Positions 34,713 through 43,870 of a stretch of 64,000 bases of DNA are shown here, piece after piece. Under the pieces are notes generated by a model. That model saw only the letters and a list, made by a program, of their open reading frames with translations. It had not been told where the DNA came from and ran no database searches. The position numbers and the translations under genes were made by a program. The stretch spans positions 62,001 to 126,000 of the forward strand of contig CAZMNY010000012.1 of NCBI GenBank assembly GCA_964567745.1. The letters run 5' to 3'. This DNA comes from CAZMNY01 sp964567745. Lineage in GTDB: Bacteria; Planctomycetota; Planctomycetia; Pirellulales; Pirellulaceae. Position 1 is the first letter of the stretch. Every line of letters begins with the position of its first letter.

Positions 34713-37169
34713 ATGAGTTCTCCACATGCCTTCGCTTCTCTGCTTGCAGCACTTGTCCTATTCAGCGCGTTCACGGCACCATGCGACGCCAAGCAGCCGA
34801 TCACGCTCAAGCAAATCATGGCGCATCCCGACTGGCTGGGCCGCGAGCCGCAGAATCCGGTCTGGGGTGCCGATTGCAAACGCATCTTCTTTCAACGGAA
34901 ACGCGCCGGAAGCGAGATTTCGGAGTGGTGGGTGGTCGAGGGCGAAACACGGCCACGAAAACTATCGCTCAAAGAGGCCGCCAACGGCCTTGCCGCAAAG
35001 AGCGTCTTCGACACCAAGATGACTAGGCGCCTCTACTCGATCGAAGGCGACTTGTTTGTGGAGGAATTGTCGAGCGGCAAGACTCAGCAGCTCACGCGCA
35101 CATCCGCATACGAGTCGACAGCCAAGTTTCTTGCTGACGGATCCAGAATTCAATTTCGTCGGGACAAAACGCTTCTTGTTCGGGACCTCCGCACCGGCCT
35201 CGAATATCAGCCCGCCGTCGTCGTCTTCGGCAAAGCGCCAGAGAAGGCGATAGAGCCCTCCGAGTTTCTGACAAAGAAAGAGCGTGAGCTGTTTGAGTAC
35301 CTGCAACGAAAGGCGAAGACTTCGGCTGCGTTAAAGGACCGTAAGCAGAAGATGAAGAAAGCGAACACGCTCGATGTCGACGAGCCGTACTACTTCAGTC
35401 CGTCTGACGAACTGCGACGGCAAGAGTTGTCTCCGAATGCGAACTGGCTCGCCGTCGTTAAGTCCACCAGGGCTTCACGAAAGCGAGGGCGACAAGACGC
35501 GATGCCAACTTGGCTAAATGACGACGCGTACGCCGCCAGTCGAGACGTGCGAAGCCTGGTGGGGACCGATTTGGAAGGCGACGAAAAACTCGCACTGCTT
35601 AAACTCGACGAACACAAGATCATCGAGATCGACCTCGCGCAACTCGCTGGAATTACAGACGATCCCCTCGCCGCGCTGAAGACGGCCCAAACCAAGGCAA
35701 AATCGAAGGCAGCGCCGAAGTCGAAGGAAGCTCCGAAAACGGAAAGGGCCAACGTGCCTCGGCAGGTCAATATCTCCGGCTTGGCGTTTTCACGCGACTC
35801 GCGGTACCTCTTGTTTCAGTGCTTTTCGAATGACAACAAAGATCGATGGATCTGCAGCGTTGACTTGAAAGCCACGACATTGTCGGCGACCACGTTGCAC
35901 CATCGCCGCGACCCCGCGTGGATCAACTGGCGAGGGATGACGGCGGGCTGGGTCGGCTCATCACACCAAGTCTATTTCGTCAGCGAGGAGACCGGTTACG
36001 CGCACCTATACACCATCGATGCGGACGGCGAATCGGAAACGCAACATACGAAAGGGAGTTACGAAATCTCGTCGATCACGGCGGCTCGCCGGGGCGACAA
36101 GATCTTCTATCGATCCAATGCCTCTCATCCGGGCGTCTACGAATTGTGGGAGCTCAATTTGCGCACTGGAGCGACGGCTCAGTTGAGTGCGATTGGCGGG
36201 ATGAATGATTTTGTCATTTCGCCCGACGAAAATACGGCGGCGGTGCTGCACTCGAGCCTGCTTGAGCCCACCGAGCTGTATCGAATGTCGCTAGGGAACG
36301 GCGCCGAGAAGCCGACTCGTTTGACTCGCTTCGTCTCAAAAAAGTTTCGCAGTTACGACTGGGTGAAACCTCAAATCGTGGAAGTCCCCACGAAGCACGG
36401 TCGCAACGTTTACGCTCGACTTTACTTACCGAAGACGCCTGCGAAGGACTCGAGACCGGCCGTCGTGTTCGTGCATGGCGCAGGCTATTTGCAAAACGCG
36501 CACAAGGGCTGGTCGGGTTATTTTCGCGAATTCATGTTCCACACATTGCTTACGCAAAAGGGCTATGTCGTACTCGACATGGACTATCGCGCGTCGGCGG
36601 GCTACGGACGCGATTGGCGAACCGCCATCTATCGTCAAATGGGGACGCCGGAGCTCGACGACCTGAAGGATGGCGTTAACTGGCTCGTCAAAGAGCAGCA
36701 GGTTGACCGTAGCCGAGTCGGAGTCTACGGCGGATCGTACGGCGGCTTCATGACGCTGATGGCTCTCTTTAAGGCGCCCGACTTATTTGCCTGCGGCGCC
36801 GCGTTGAGGCCGGTCACCGACTGGGCTCACTACAACCATGGTTACACAAGCAACATTCTCAATTCGCCTCAAGTCGACAACGAAGCGTACGAGCGCAGTT
36901 CGCCGATCTACTTTGCCGCCGGCCTCAACAAGCCGCTCGTCATTTGCCACGGCATGCTCGACGACAACGTGTTTTTTAAAGACACCGTCCGCCTGACTCA
37001 GAAGCTGATCGAGCTAGAAAAGGAAAACTGGCAAGTCGCCATGTACCCGGTCGAGCGACATGGATTCCGTCAGCCCAGCAGCTGGCTCGACGAATTCCGC
37101 CGAGTGCTTCAGCTGTTCGAGCGTCACTTGAATGCTGACAACAAGGCGGCGAGAAAGCCCAATCCGTAG
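34713..37169 (+). CDS. Exported S9-family prolyl oligopeptidase/dipeptidyl peptidase
   Basis: 818 residues with a Sec signal (MSSPHAFASLLAALVLFSAF, cleavage near CDAK). The N-terminal half is a beta-propeller with TolB/DPP4-like blades (LAFSRDSRYLLFQCF, SSHQVYFVSEETGYAHLYTID). The C-terminal hydrolase has GVYGGSYGGFMTLMA (Ser nucleophile near residue 675), GMLDDNVFF (Asp) and ERHGFRQP (His), a complete triad. An Ala/Lys/Pro-rich insert near residues 325-350 (KAKSKAAPKSKEAPK) interrupts the propeller. It would cut peptides outside the cytoplasm. Confidence 0.9.
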   Translation: MSSPHAFASLLAALVLFSAFTAPCDAKQPITLKQIMAHPDWLGREPQNPVWGADCKRIFFQRKRAGSEISEWWVVEGETRPRKLSLKEAANGLAAKSVFDTKMTRRLYSIEGDLFVEELSSGKTQQLTRTSAYESTAKFLADGSRIQFRRDKTLLVRDLRTGLEYQPAVVVFGKAPEKAIEPSEFLTKKERELFEYLQRKAKTSAALKDRKQKMKKANTLDVDEPYYFSPSDELRRQELSPNANWLAVVKSTRASRKRGRQDAMPTWLNDDAYAASRDVRSLVGTDLEGDEKLALLKLDEHKIIEIDLAQLAGITDDPLAALKTAQTKAKSKAAPKSKEAPKTERANVPRQVNISGLAFSRDSRYLLFQCFSNDNKDRWICSVDLKATTLSATTLHHRRDPAWINWRGMTAGWVGSSHQVYFVSEETGYAHLYTIDADGESETQHTKGSYEISSITAARRGDKIFYRSNASHPGVYELWELNLRTGATAQLSAIGGMNDFVISPDENTAAVLHSSLLEPTELYRMSLGNGAEKPTRLTRFVSKKFRSYDWVKPQIVEVPTKHGRNVYARLYLPKTPAKDSRPAVVFVHGAGYLQNAHKGWSGYFREFMFHTLLTQKGYVVLDMDYRASAGYGRDWRTAIYRQMGTPELDDLKDGVNWLVKEQQVDRSRVGVYGGSYGGFMTLMALFKAPDLFACGAALRPVTDWAHYNHGYTSNILNSPQVDNEAYERSSPIYFAAGLNKPLVICHGMLDDNVFFKDTVRLTQKLIELEKENWQVAMYPVERHGFRQPSSWLDEFRRVLQLFERHLNADNKAARKPNP

Positions 37170-37200
37170 CTGCCTTCCTGTCGCGCAGTTAGTGGCAGCT

Positions 37201-37216
37201 ACGCTCGCTAGAGCGT
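37201..37216. other. Hairpin downstream of the S9 peptidase
   Basis: ACGCTC-GCTA-GAGCGT forms a perfect 6-bp stem 31 bases after the stop. No T-run follows, so its role in termination is uncertain. Confidence 0.4.
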
Positions 37217-37408
37217 GGGGCCTGCCTGTTCGCTTTGCTTGCAAGCGGAGATTTCCTCCCTCCCTCGGTCTGGCGGCATTAGCAGTCGTCCGCCTGCGGC
37301 GCCTTGTTCGAACTCGATGTGGGCATTACAAACGGACAACTGCCGGCCGCGACGCTCGCCGCCGGCATTTCCTGAGACAAAACGTACGAGACATGACAGG
37401 AGTATGCG

Positions 37409-37846
37409 ATGGGCGCCGAACAGAAAGCGCGAGACCTTGGAGTTTCTCTCGAACCGCTTGAGCCCGGCTATTTGAATCTTTGCATCAGAAGCGGAAATTC
37501 GCTGATCACGTCCGGCCACACGAGCGACCTCAAAGGCGTTCTCGGCAAGGACCTGACCGTCGAGCAAGGCTATGATGCGGCGAAGGATTGCGCGATGAAG
37601 ATCCTCCGCTCGGTTTACGCCGAACACGGCACGCTGGACAATCTTCGCGTCATCAAATTGCTCGGCTGCGTTTACTCGGCCGGTGATTTCACCGATCAGC
37701 ATCTTGTGATTAACGGAGCGTCCGACCTGTTGCACGAGATCTACGGGAAGGACGGCGATGGATACCATGCTCGAAGCGCCCTAGGATTTGCCGCGCTGCC
37801 AACCGGTGCCGCCGTTGAAGTCGAAGCCATTTTCGAAATCAAGTAA
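37409..37846 (+). CDS. RidA/YjgF family protein
   Basis: 145 residues with the RidA fold: NSLITSGHTSD is the central strand, EQGYDAAKDCAMKILRSVYAEHG the helix, and HARSALGFAALPTGAAVEVEAIFEI the C-terminal active strand with the conserved Arg that binds the substrate carboxylate. The length is about 15 residues above the average, from the KGVLGKDL insert and the N-terminus. A GGAG lies upstream of the ATG. RidA proteins hydrolyse reactive enamines from PLP enzymes. Confidence 0.88.
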   Translation: MGAEQKARDLGVSLEPLEPGYLNLCIRSGNSLITSGHTSDLKGVLGKDLTVEQGYDAAKDCAMKILRSVYAEHGTLDNLRVIKLLGCVYSAGDFTDQHLVINGASDLLHEIYGKDGDGYHARSALGFAALPTGAAVEVEAIFEIK

Positions 37847-37940
37847 TCGCTTCGGCTGCTTCACCTCGCCTCTTTCGCAGCGTACGAACGTGAACGTCAG
37901 CTCGAGGTGTTTGCGCCAAACCCAGTAGAACGGACCATTT

Positions 37941-39179
37941 TTGAGCCAGCTCGAATCCTCCTCGCAGACCGACTCGTCCGGCGGTACCCCGCGACGGCAC
38001 CGGATCGCCAACGTTTGGTGGATATTGGGCGTGCTGGGCGGACTTCACTTTCTGGTCGATGTGATGGCCGGGAGTACGAACCCGCTCTGGCCGATTCTCG
38101 AGCGCCATCACCAAGTCGTCTCGGGCGGACTCCTGTGGGCCTACGTCTGTTGGATTGTCTCGACTTCGATCGGTCAGCTGTTCTTTGGCATGATGGCGGA
38201 CCGACGACCGAGCCCGTGGCTAATCTGGATCGGGCCGCTGATGGGAATTCTCTGCGTGAGCACGGTCGGCCTCGCGGCAAACACCATCCAAATGGCGGTA
38301 TTGCTTTTCGTCGGCGGACTCGGCATTGCGGCCTTTCACCCGGAAGCGGCGGCGATGGCTGGTTCGTTGAAGCCTGACCAGCGAAGCCGGGCGATGGCAA
38401 TTTTCGCCTTGTGCGGTTATCTGGGCCAATCGGTCGGCCCCGCCTACAGCGGAATGCTCGTTGCGAAGTGGCAATTGCCAGGGTTGGTGACCGGCTGTCT
38501 TTGGGCTATCCCCGCGCTCGCGGCGCTGTGGCTCGGCATGAATCAACTGCGAAGCAAAGCGAATGGCGAGATCGAAGCGAGTGAGCAGCACGCGATAGCC
38601 AAGCCCAAGAAACCGAATCAGCCATTTCCGTTTCTTGTATTGGTCATCATGCTGGCCGTCGGAGCGTTGCGAATTCTCCCCGCACTCGGCGTTCCACTGA
38701 CAATCGCCTACTTGCTTGAAAGCGAGTCGTCGAGTGCCATCGTGGGCGCGGTTCAATCAGCATTCATGGCGGGCATCGGCGTCGGCGCGATGGTTTGCGC
38801 CGCGCTGGTTCGCCCTCATTGGGAGCGCACGGCCCTCTGGTTCTTTCCGCTGGTCGCGGCTGCCGTTCTCTGCTGCCTCACCATCACAAGCGGATGGATC
38901 TTCGTCGCCCTCGTCGGCCTCTGTGGCGGACTCTTGGGAATTACCATGCCGGTCTTTATCAGCTACGGCCAGCAGCTCATTCCCCAAAGCCAACGAGTCG
39001 CCAGCTCGATCACGATGGGCGTGAGTTGGGGAATCGCGGGCGGTCTGGTTGCGATCGCCATTTGGGCGTTCCGGTATTTTGATTCGCTCGGCTCCATCTT
39101 CTGGTTTTTCGCTTTTGCCTCGGCGGCCAGCAGCTTGCTATGCTGGTTCCTTCCCCACTCATCGAGGCCCCAAGCATGA
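37941..39179 (+). CDS. MFS transporter (Fsr-like)
   Basis: 412 residues with about 12 transmembrane segments. The signature LGIAAFHPEAAAMAGSL is typical of the fosmidomycin-resistance (Fsr) branch of the major facilitator family; FGMMADRRPSPW is the MFS loop 2-3 motif. The start is TTG at 37941, the first possible codon after an in-frame TAG at 37926, and has only a poor ribosome site. Its TGA overlaps the ATG of the next gene (ATGA). The substrate cannot be told; drug or sugar efflux is usual. Confidence 0.82.
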   Translation: MSQLESSSQTDSSGGTPRRHRIANVWWILGVLGGLHFLVDVMAGSTNPLWPILERHHQVVSGGLLWAYVCWIVSTSIGQLFFGMMADRRPSPWLIWIGPLMGILCVSTVGLAANTIQMAVLLFVGGLGIAAFHPEAAAMAGSLKPDQRSRAMAIFALCGYLGQSVGPAYSGMLVAKWQLPGLVTGCLWAIPALAALWLGMNQLRSKANGEIEASEQHAIAKPKKPNQPFPFLVLVIMLAVGALRILPALGVPLTIAYLLESESSSAIVGAVQSAFMAGIGVGAMVCAALVRPHWERTALWFFPLVAAAVLCCLTITSGWIFVALVGLCGGLLGITMPVFISYGQQLIPQSQRVASSITMGVSWGIAGGLVAIAIWAFRYFDSLGSIFWFFAFASAASSLLCWFLPHSSRPQA

Positions 39180-39712
39180 GTACGATCCCAATGCAACAAC
39201 CCACATCGACTCGCCGCGCGATGTCGCTTCCACGATTCGCCGCTTTGTTACTTTGCATAGCGACCTTGCCAAGCATTGCGGTTGCCGACGACTCGAATGG
39301 CCAGTCGAGTTGGAAGCGAGAACAGCAGGCGATTGCCAAGATTATTCGCGAGCAAAATCAGTCGTGGAACGATGGAAGCATCGACGGCTTCATGAAGCAC
39401 TACTGGAAATCAGAGAAACTCACCTTCAGCGCCGGCGGCAAGACGACAAGAGGCTGGACTGCCACTCGCGACCGCTACAAAAGCAAGTATCAGACGAAGG
39501 AGCAGATGGGGCAATTAAAGTTCAGTCAACTTGAGTTTGAGCGGTTAGGAAAAGCATCGGCGCTGGTCATCGGCCGTTGGCAGCTAACCAAGAAGACGGA
39601 GCTCGTTGGAGGCAACTTCTCCATCGTGCTTCGCAAGCTCGATGGCCACTGGCTGATCGTGCACGACCATTCGTCGAGTGACGACTCAATCGGCGGACCG
39701 AAAGAGGACTAA
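39176..39712 (+). CDS. Exported NTF2-like (SnoaL/DUF4440-type) protein
   Basis: 178 residues. A signal peptide (SLPRFAALLLCIATLPSIAVADD) follows a 17-residue N-terminal extension. The mature part is NTF2-like: QQAIAKIIREQNQSWNDGSIDGFMKHYWKSEKLTF, TRDRYKSKY and LRKLDGHWLIVHDHSSSD, as in DUF4440 proteins. The ATG at 39176 shares ATGA with the transporter; an internal Met before the signal peptide at 39221 is the other choice. The conserved C-terminal His/Asp (VHDHSS) fits a ligand pocket. No catalytic role is shown. Confidence 0.8.
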   Translation: MSTIPMQQPTSTRRAMSLPRFAALLLCIATLPSIAVADDSNGQSSWKREQQAIAKIIREQNQSWNDGSIDGFMKHYWKSEKLTFSAGGKTTRGWTATRDRYKSKYQTKEQMGQLKFSQLEFERLGKASALVIGRWQLTKKTELVGGNFSIVLRKLDGHWLIVHDHSSSDDSIGGPKED

Positions 39713-39805
39713 CGAGCGTGGCTTCGCGGGACGAAAGCAAGCGACTTCGTGATGGCGCCATCGTTTAGCTTCGTGTTTGCTGCTCCTCCAATAGAGTCGC
39801 GCTAC

Positions 39806-40861
39806 TTAGCGATTCGGTCGATAGCTGGCCTTGCCAGGGATCCTTGTGCGAATCCGCAAGAGTTTGCTTCCGCAGGCGACGTACAGCGAGCGCAAATCGT
39901 CGTCGCCAAACGTGCAATTGGTGATCGTGTCCTCGGGCGTCTCGCGGAAGGCAAGCATTTTTCCTTCCGGTGAGATCACATGGATACCAGGCCGAGTGTC
40001 TAATGTCTCGCTGGTCTTTCTGGTTTTGTGTAGGCCCGCGGCGACGTAGAGATTGCCTTTCGAGTCGATGCACATTCCGTCGCCACTGCGTCCCGGATAG
40101 AAATTGATGAGCACTCGGCCGTTTTCAAGATTGCCCTCGGCCGTCAGATCATAAACACGAATGTCACGGTGTCGCTCTGCGTCGGGATGAGCTTCGATCA
40201 GATAGAGCCGCTTATTGTCCGGCGAAATGACGATACCGTTCGGCATGTGCACTTCCGGCCAGACGAGCAGTTGAGCGACCTTGCCGTCCAGATCAATTCG
40301 ATAGACGGCCTTGGCGTTCTCTCCTTCAGGGTCTTTGACCGCGGATCGCGAGGTGAAATAGACTCGGCCTTGATTGTCCATGCAAAGGTCGTTGGGCTTC
40401 GCGAACGGCTTGCCTTTGTACTGCGTCGCGAGGACTTGCTTCGCTCCGCTCCTTAGATTCGTTCGTGTCACGCGAGACGCGCCGCCTTCGCAAGCGAGCA
40501 GAGTACCGTCGGGAGCGAAGTAGAGACCGTTCGTTTCGTTGGTCTGGTCGCGAAAAACGCTCAACTTGCTGGTCCTTGGCGACCATTTCAGTATCTTGCT
40601 CATCGGCACATTGGTAAAGTAAACATTGCCGGCGCGATCGGCGGCTGGCCCCTCGGTAAAGATCTTGTCATCCTTGACGGTGGCTAACACCTCAACGGGC
40701 CCCATGTAGTTGTCGCTCTTGAGGCCTTCGTACTTGCCTTCCTCCGCAAAACATGGTCGGCTCCAAGCCATGCAGACGACTGCCGTCAAAGCCAAAAAGC
40801 AGAAATCGACAACCGAGTTAGATGTGAAATGACGGCGATTCGATGATGAACGACTATGCAT
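39806..40861 (-). CDS. Exported SMP-30/gluconolactonase-like protein
   Basis: 351 residues with an N-terminal hydrophobic signal (DFCFLALTAVVCMAWSRPCFA) preceded by basic residues. It has a six-bladed SMP-30 propeller: FTEGPAADRAGNVYFTN, NETNGLYFAPDGTLLACEGG, KPNDLCMDNQGRVYFT, MPNGIVISPDNKRLYLIE and DGMCIDSKGNLYVAA. Glu, Asn, Asn and Asp in these motifs match the calcium-binding site. The enzyme class opens sugar lactones. It is transcribed leftward, divergent from the MetE-like gene by about 170 bases. Confidence 0.85.
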   Translation of the reverse strand: MHSRSSSNRRHFTSNSVVDFCFLALTAVVCMAWSRPCFAEEGKYEGLKSDNYMGPVEVLATVKDDKIFTEGPAADRAGNVYFTNVPMSKILKWSPRTSKLSVFRDQTNETNGLYFAPDGTLLACEGGASRVTRTNLRSGAKQVLATQYKGKPFAKPNDLCMDNQGRVYFTSRSAVKDPEGENAKAVYRIDLDGKVAQLLVWPEVHMPNGIVISPDNKRLYLIEAHPDAERHRDIRVYDLTAEGNLENGRVLINFYPGRSGDGMCIDSKGNLYVAAGLHKTRKTSETLDTRPGIHVISPEGKMLAFRETPEDTITNCTFGDDDLRSLYVACGSKLLRIRTRIPGKASYRPNR

Positions 40862-41031
40862 GGCGGCGCCTGCGAATTGGAGTCTCGAGCGTTGATGACG
40901 GAAAGCTGGAACTAGCCAGCAGGGTACGAGCTTTTGACGGAGTATAACCCAGCGAACGAGCAGGATGTCGGTATTCACGTCGACTTCCGCGGCTCGAGGC
41001 TGATTCATGAGATAACCAAGGATCGATCACG

Positions 41032-42048
41032 ATGACATCACCGGCTATTCGCACCACCGTCGTAGGTTCGTATCCCGTTCCCGACTGGCTTGTCGCCTCA
41101 CCGTCTCAGCAAGGCCTGATCGACGCGACCAAAGTGGTCTTCAAAACGCAGGAACTCGCGGGGCTCGATGTACTCGTCGACGGCGAGCTGTACCGATGGG
41201 ATGTCAATCATCCAGACACGAACGGGATGATCGACTATTTCGTCCGGCCCCTCGACGGAGTTCGATCGGCGGTCACGCGAAGCGACATTCACGAATTCGC
41301 GGAGCTGCAGGGGATGGGGTTTCGCGCGGCGCCTGCCGGAATCGTCGAAGGTGCCATCGACGAGGGCATGCTCAATATCCCGCGCGACTATCGGCGGGCG
41401 CGGCAGTGCACCAACTCGCCGCTCAAGTTCACGCTCACCGGCCCGCACATGCTCTGCAAAACGCTCCTCGATCACCACTATCCGGATCGACGTGAACTGG
41501 CTTGCGCGATTGGCGGCGCCTTGGCGAAGCAAGTGGGTGAGATTGACGCCGAGGTGATTCAGATTGACGAGGCCAACATCACGGGCAATCCGAGCGAATC
41601 GCCGTGGGCGGCCGAAGCGATCAACATGGTTCTTGATGCAGCGACTAGCGCGAAGGAAAAAGGCGTTCACTTGTGCTTTGGCAACTACGGCGGCCAGAAC
41701 ATTCAGCGCGGCCATTGGGATCAATTACTTACCCTGATGAACGACTTGCATTGCGACCATGTTGTGCTGGAATTCGCGTTTCGAGGTTACGACGAACTGA
41801 AGTATTTTCGCGAGGGACTCGATCGACGCATAGGACTTGGCGTTGGAGTGGTCGACGTGAAAGTCAACACGGTCGAAACGCCGGACGTGATCGCCCAGCG
41901 AATTGAAGCAGCGACAACTGCGGTTGGTCCCGATCGCATCCGTTGGGTCCACCCCGATTGCGGCTTTTGGATGAATAAGCGCAGCATCGCGGATCGCAAG
42001 ATTGCCAATCTCGTCAAGGGCCGCGATCTCTTCTTGGGTGCGTCGTAG
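41032..42048 (+). CDS. MetE-like zinc methyltransferase (C-terminal domain only)
   Basis: 338 residues corresponding to the catalytic half of cobalamin-independent methionine synthase; the N-terminal half is absent. The zinc site is complete: HLCFGNY gives H213 and C215, VVLEFAF gives E247 and HPDCGFW gives C310. GSYP near the start and IDEANI match the substrate side. Short 'core MetE' proteins transfer methyl groups from various donors to homocysteine or other thiols. The donor here is unknown. The gene starts clear of the SMP-30 gene. Confidence 0.8.
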   Translation: MTSPAIRTTVVGSYPVPDWLVASPSQQGLIDATKVVFKTQELAGLDVLVDGELYRWDVNHPDTNGMIDYFVRPLDGVRSAVTRSDIHEFAELQGMGFRAAPAGIVEGAIDEGMLNIPRDYRRARQCTNSPLKFTLTGPHMLCKTLLDHHYPDRRELACAIGGALAKQVGEIDAEVIQIDEANITGNPSESPWAAEAINMVLDAATSAKEKGVHLCFGNYGGQNIQRGHWDQLLTLMNDLHCDHVVLEFAFRGYDELKYFREGLDRRIGLGVGVVDVKVNTVETPDVIAQRIEAATTAVGPDRIRWVHPDCGFWMNKRSIADRKIANLVKGRDLFLGAS

Positions 42049-42115
42049 CATCGCGAGCGCGAGAGTCGAGAAGAGTTCGCCCGGTCGTCACCAGGCTGTT
42101 CTTGGCGAGCACGAC

Positions 42116-43657
42116 TCAATCGATGTCAAACTTGATGCCTTGGGCGAGCGGCAGGTCGGTCGAGTAGTTAATCGTATTGGTGGTTCGCCGCATGTAGTTT
42201 TTCCAGGCGTCGCTGCCTGATTCCCGTCCGCCGCCGGTTTCCTTCTCTCCTCCGAAAGCGCCGCCAATTTCGGCGCCGCTCGTCCCGATGTTGACATTGG
42301 CGATGCCGCAGTCCGATCCGGCCGGCGAACAGAACAACTCGCCTTCACGGACTTCGTTCGTCAAGATGGCCGACGCCAAGCCTTGCGGAACCGAGTTGTT
42401 GATCGCAATGGCATCCTCGATCGTCGAGTACTTCATGATGTAGAGGATCGGCGCGAAGGTTTCACGCTGGACGACTTCTGCCTGAACGGAAATTTCGACG
42501 AGCGCCGGCCGAACGTAAAATCCTCCGTGGGGCGTCGATTGCTCGACTCGTTCGCCAAAGTGCACAACGCCTCCTTTGGCGCTCGCATCGTCAAGCGATT
42601 TCTGCATGGCTTTGTACGCCTGTTGATCGATCAATGGCCCGACAAGCACGGAATCATCGTTTGGGTCGCCGATCTTGAGGTTGGCGTAAGCGGACTTGAG
42701 TCGCTCAACAAGCTGGTCGTGCAAGCTCTCGTGGACGATCAGTCGTCTCAACGTTGTGCAGCGTTGACCACAGGTACCCGCCGCCGAAAACACGGCGGAC
42801 CGCAATGTGAGTTGAAGGTCGGCGGATGGAGTCACAATCATCGCGTTATTGCCGCCGAGTTCGAGGAGCGAGCGTCCCAATCTCGCGGCGACGCGCTGCG
42901 CCACTTGCCGCCCCATGGGAATCGAACCGGTCGCGGAGACCAAAGGCACGTCCGCAGAACCGGCCAGGGCTTCGCCGACATCTTTGCCGCCGACGACGAC
43001 GGAGCTTATCGCGTCCTGCGCCTCGTCCATGCTCGCAATCACGTCCTGGAGCACGGCCTGGCAGGCGAGTGCGCACAGGGGCGTTTTTTCGGACGGCTTC
43101 CAAACAACGGGGTCGCCGCAAACGAGAGCAAGCGCCGCGTTCCAGGCCCACACGGCGACCGGGAAGTTGAACGCGCTAATGACGCCGATCGGTCCAAGCG
43201 GATGCCATTGCTCCATCAGTCGATGTCCAGGCCGCTCGCTGGCAATCGTCAGCCCGTAAAGCTGTCGGCTCAACCCCACGGCAAAGTCGCAGATGTCGAT
43301 CATCTCCTGCACTTCGCCGAGTGACTCTTGGACGATCTTCCCCGCCTCCCAAGTCACTACTGCCGCTAACGCTTCTTTCTTCTCTCGCAATCGCTCGCCC
43401 AGTCGTCTCACCAATTCGCCTCGAACCGGCGGAGGCACGATTCGCCAATCTCGAAAAGCGTCCTTCGCCGCCGAGACCGCCTTTGCCACGTCATCGGCCG
43501 TCGCCGAATCAAAGGCGGCCAATACCGACCCGTCGATGGGCGACCGCCCGATCAACCGATCGCCACTTCCAGCACTAATTTGTGCGCCTATGGAAACCGC
43601 ACTCGGTTGCGACCGCACGCCTAGCTCGGCCAACGATTCTTGCAGGGAGATCGCCAT
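42116..43657 (-). CDS. Alpha-aminoadipate semialdehyde dehydrogenase-like (ALDH7 type)
   Basis: 513 residues. Motifs: FNFPVAVWAWNAALAL, SATGSIPMGRQVA, LLELGGNNAMIVTP with the base Glu, GTCGQRCTTLRR with the catalytic Cys, and GTSGAEIGGAFGGEKETGGGRESGSDAWKNYMR, the ALDH7/antiquitin hallmark. ALDH7 oxidises alpha-aminoadipate semialdehyde, an intermediate of lysine breakdown. The gene for a lysine 6-dehydrogenase-like protein lies 213 bases upstream on the same strand, so both could act on lysine. The start at 43657 precedes the conserved part; an open frame upstream is ignored. Confidence 0.9.
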   Translation of the reverse strand: MAISLQESLAELGVRSQPSAVSIGAQISAGSGDRLIGRSPIDGSVLAAFDSATADDVAKAVSAAKDAFRDWRIVPPPVRGELVRRLGERLREKKEALAAVVTWEAGKIVQESLGEVQEMIDICDFAVGLSRQLYGLTIASERPGHRLMEQWHPLGPIGVISAFNFPVAVWAWNAALALVCGDPVVWKPSEKTPLCALACQAVLQDVIASMDEAQDAISSVVVGGKDVGEALAGSADVPLVSATGSIPMGRQVAQRVAARLGRSLLELGGNNAMIVTPSADLQLTLRSAVFSAAGTCGQRCTTLRRLIVHESLHDQLVERLKSAYANLKIGDPNDDSVLVGPLIDQQAYKAMQKSLDDASAKGGVVHFGERVEQSTPHGGFYVRPALVEISVQAEVVQRETFAPILYIMKYSTIEDAIAINNSVPQGLASAILTNEVREGELFCSPAGSDCGIANVNIGTSGAEIGGAFGGEKETGGGRESGSDAWKNYMRRTTNTINYSTDLPLAQGIKFDID

Positions 43658-43870
43658 CGGATTTGCACTTTCTTCGTAAGATTCGTAGCAGGGGCGCCGG
43701 CGCGGCAACACAACTCAGCCAATTGCCAGAAGCCCATTACGCCTAGCATCGCGATTTGGCATCGTGACCATCCTTGTATGATTGTGACCAAAGGTCCAGA
43801 TGACGAAACGAGGTTTGCGCGAATCTTGTGCCTTAGCGCGACGAAAGAGTCGGCCCGAGCAGTTGACGAT

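Noticed and set aside
42383..43324. Antisense frame of 313 codons inside the ALDH7 gene
   Set aside because: The opposite strand encodes a full aldehyde dehydrogenase with all motifs; this frame has none.
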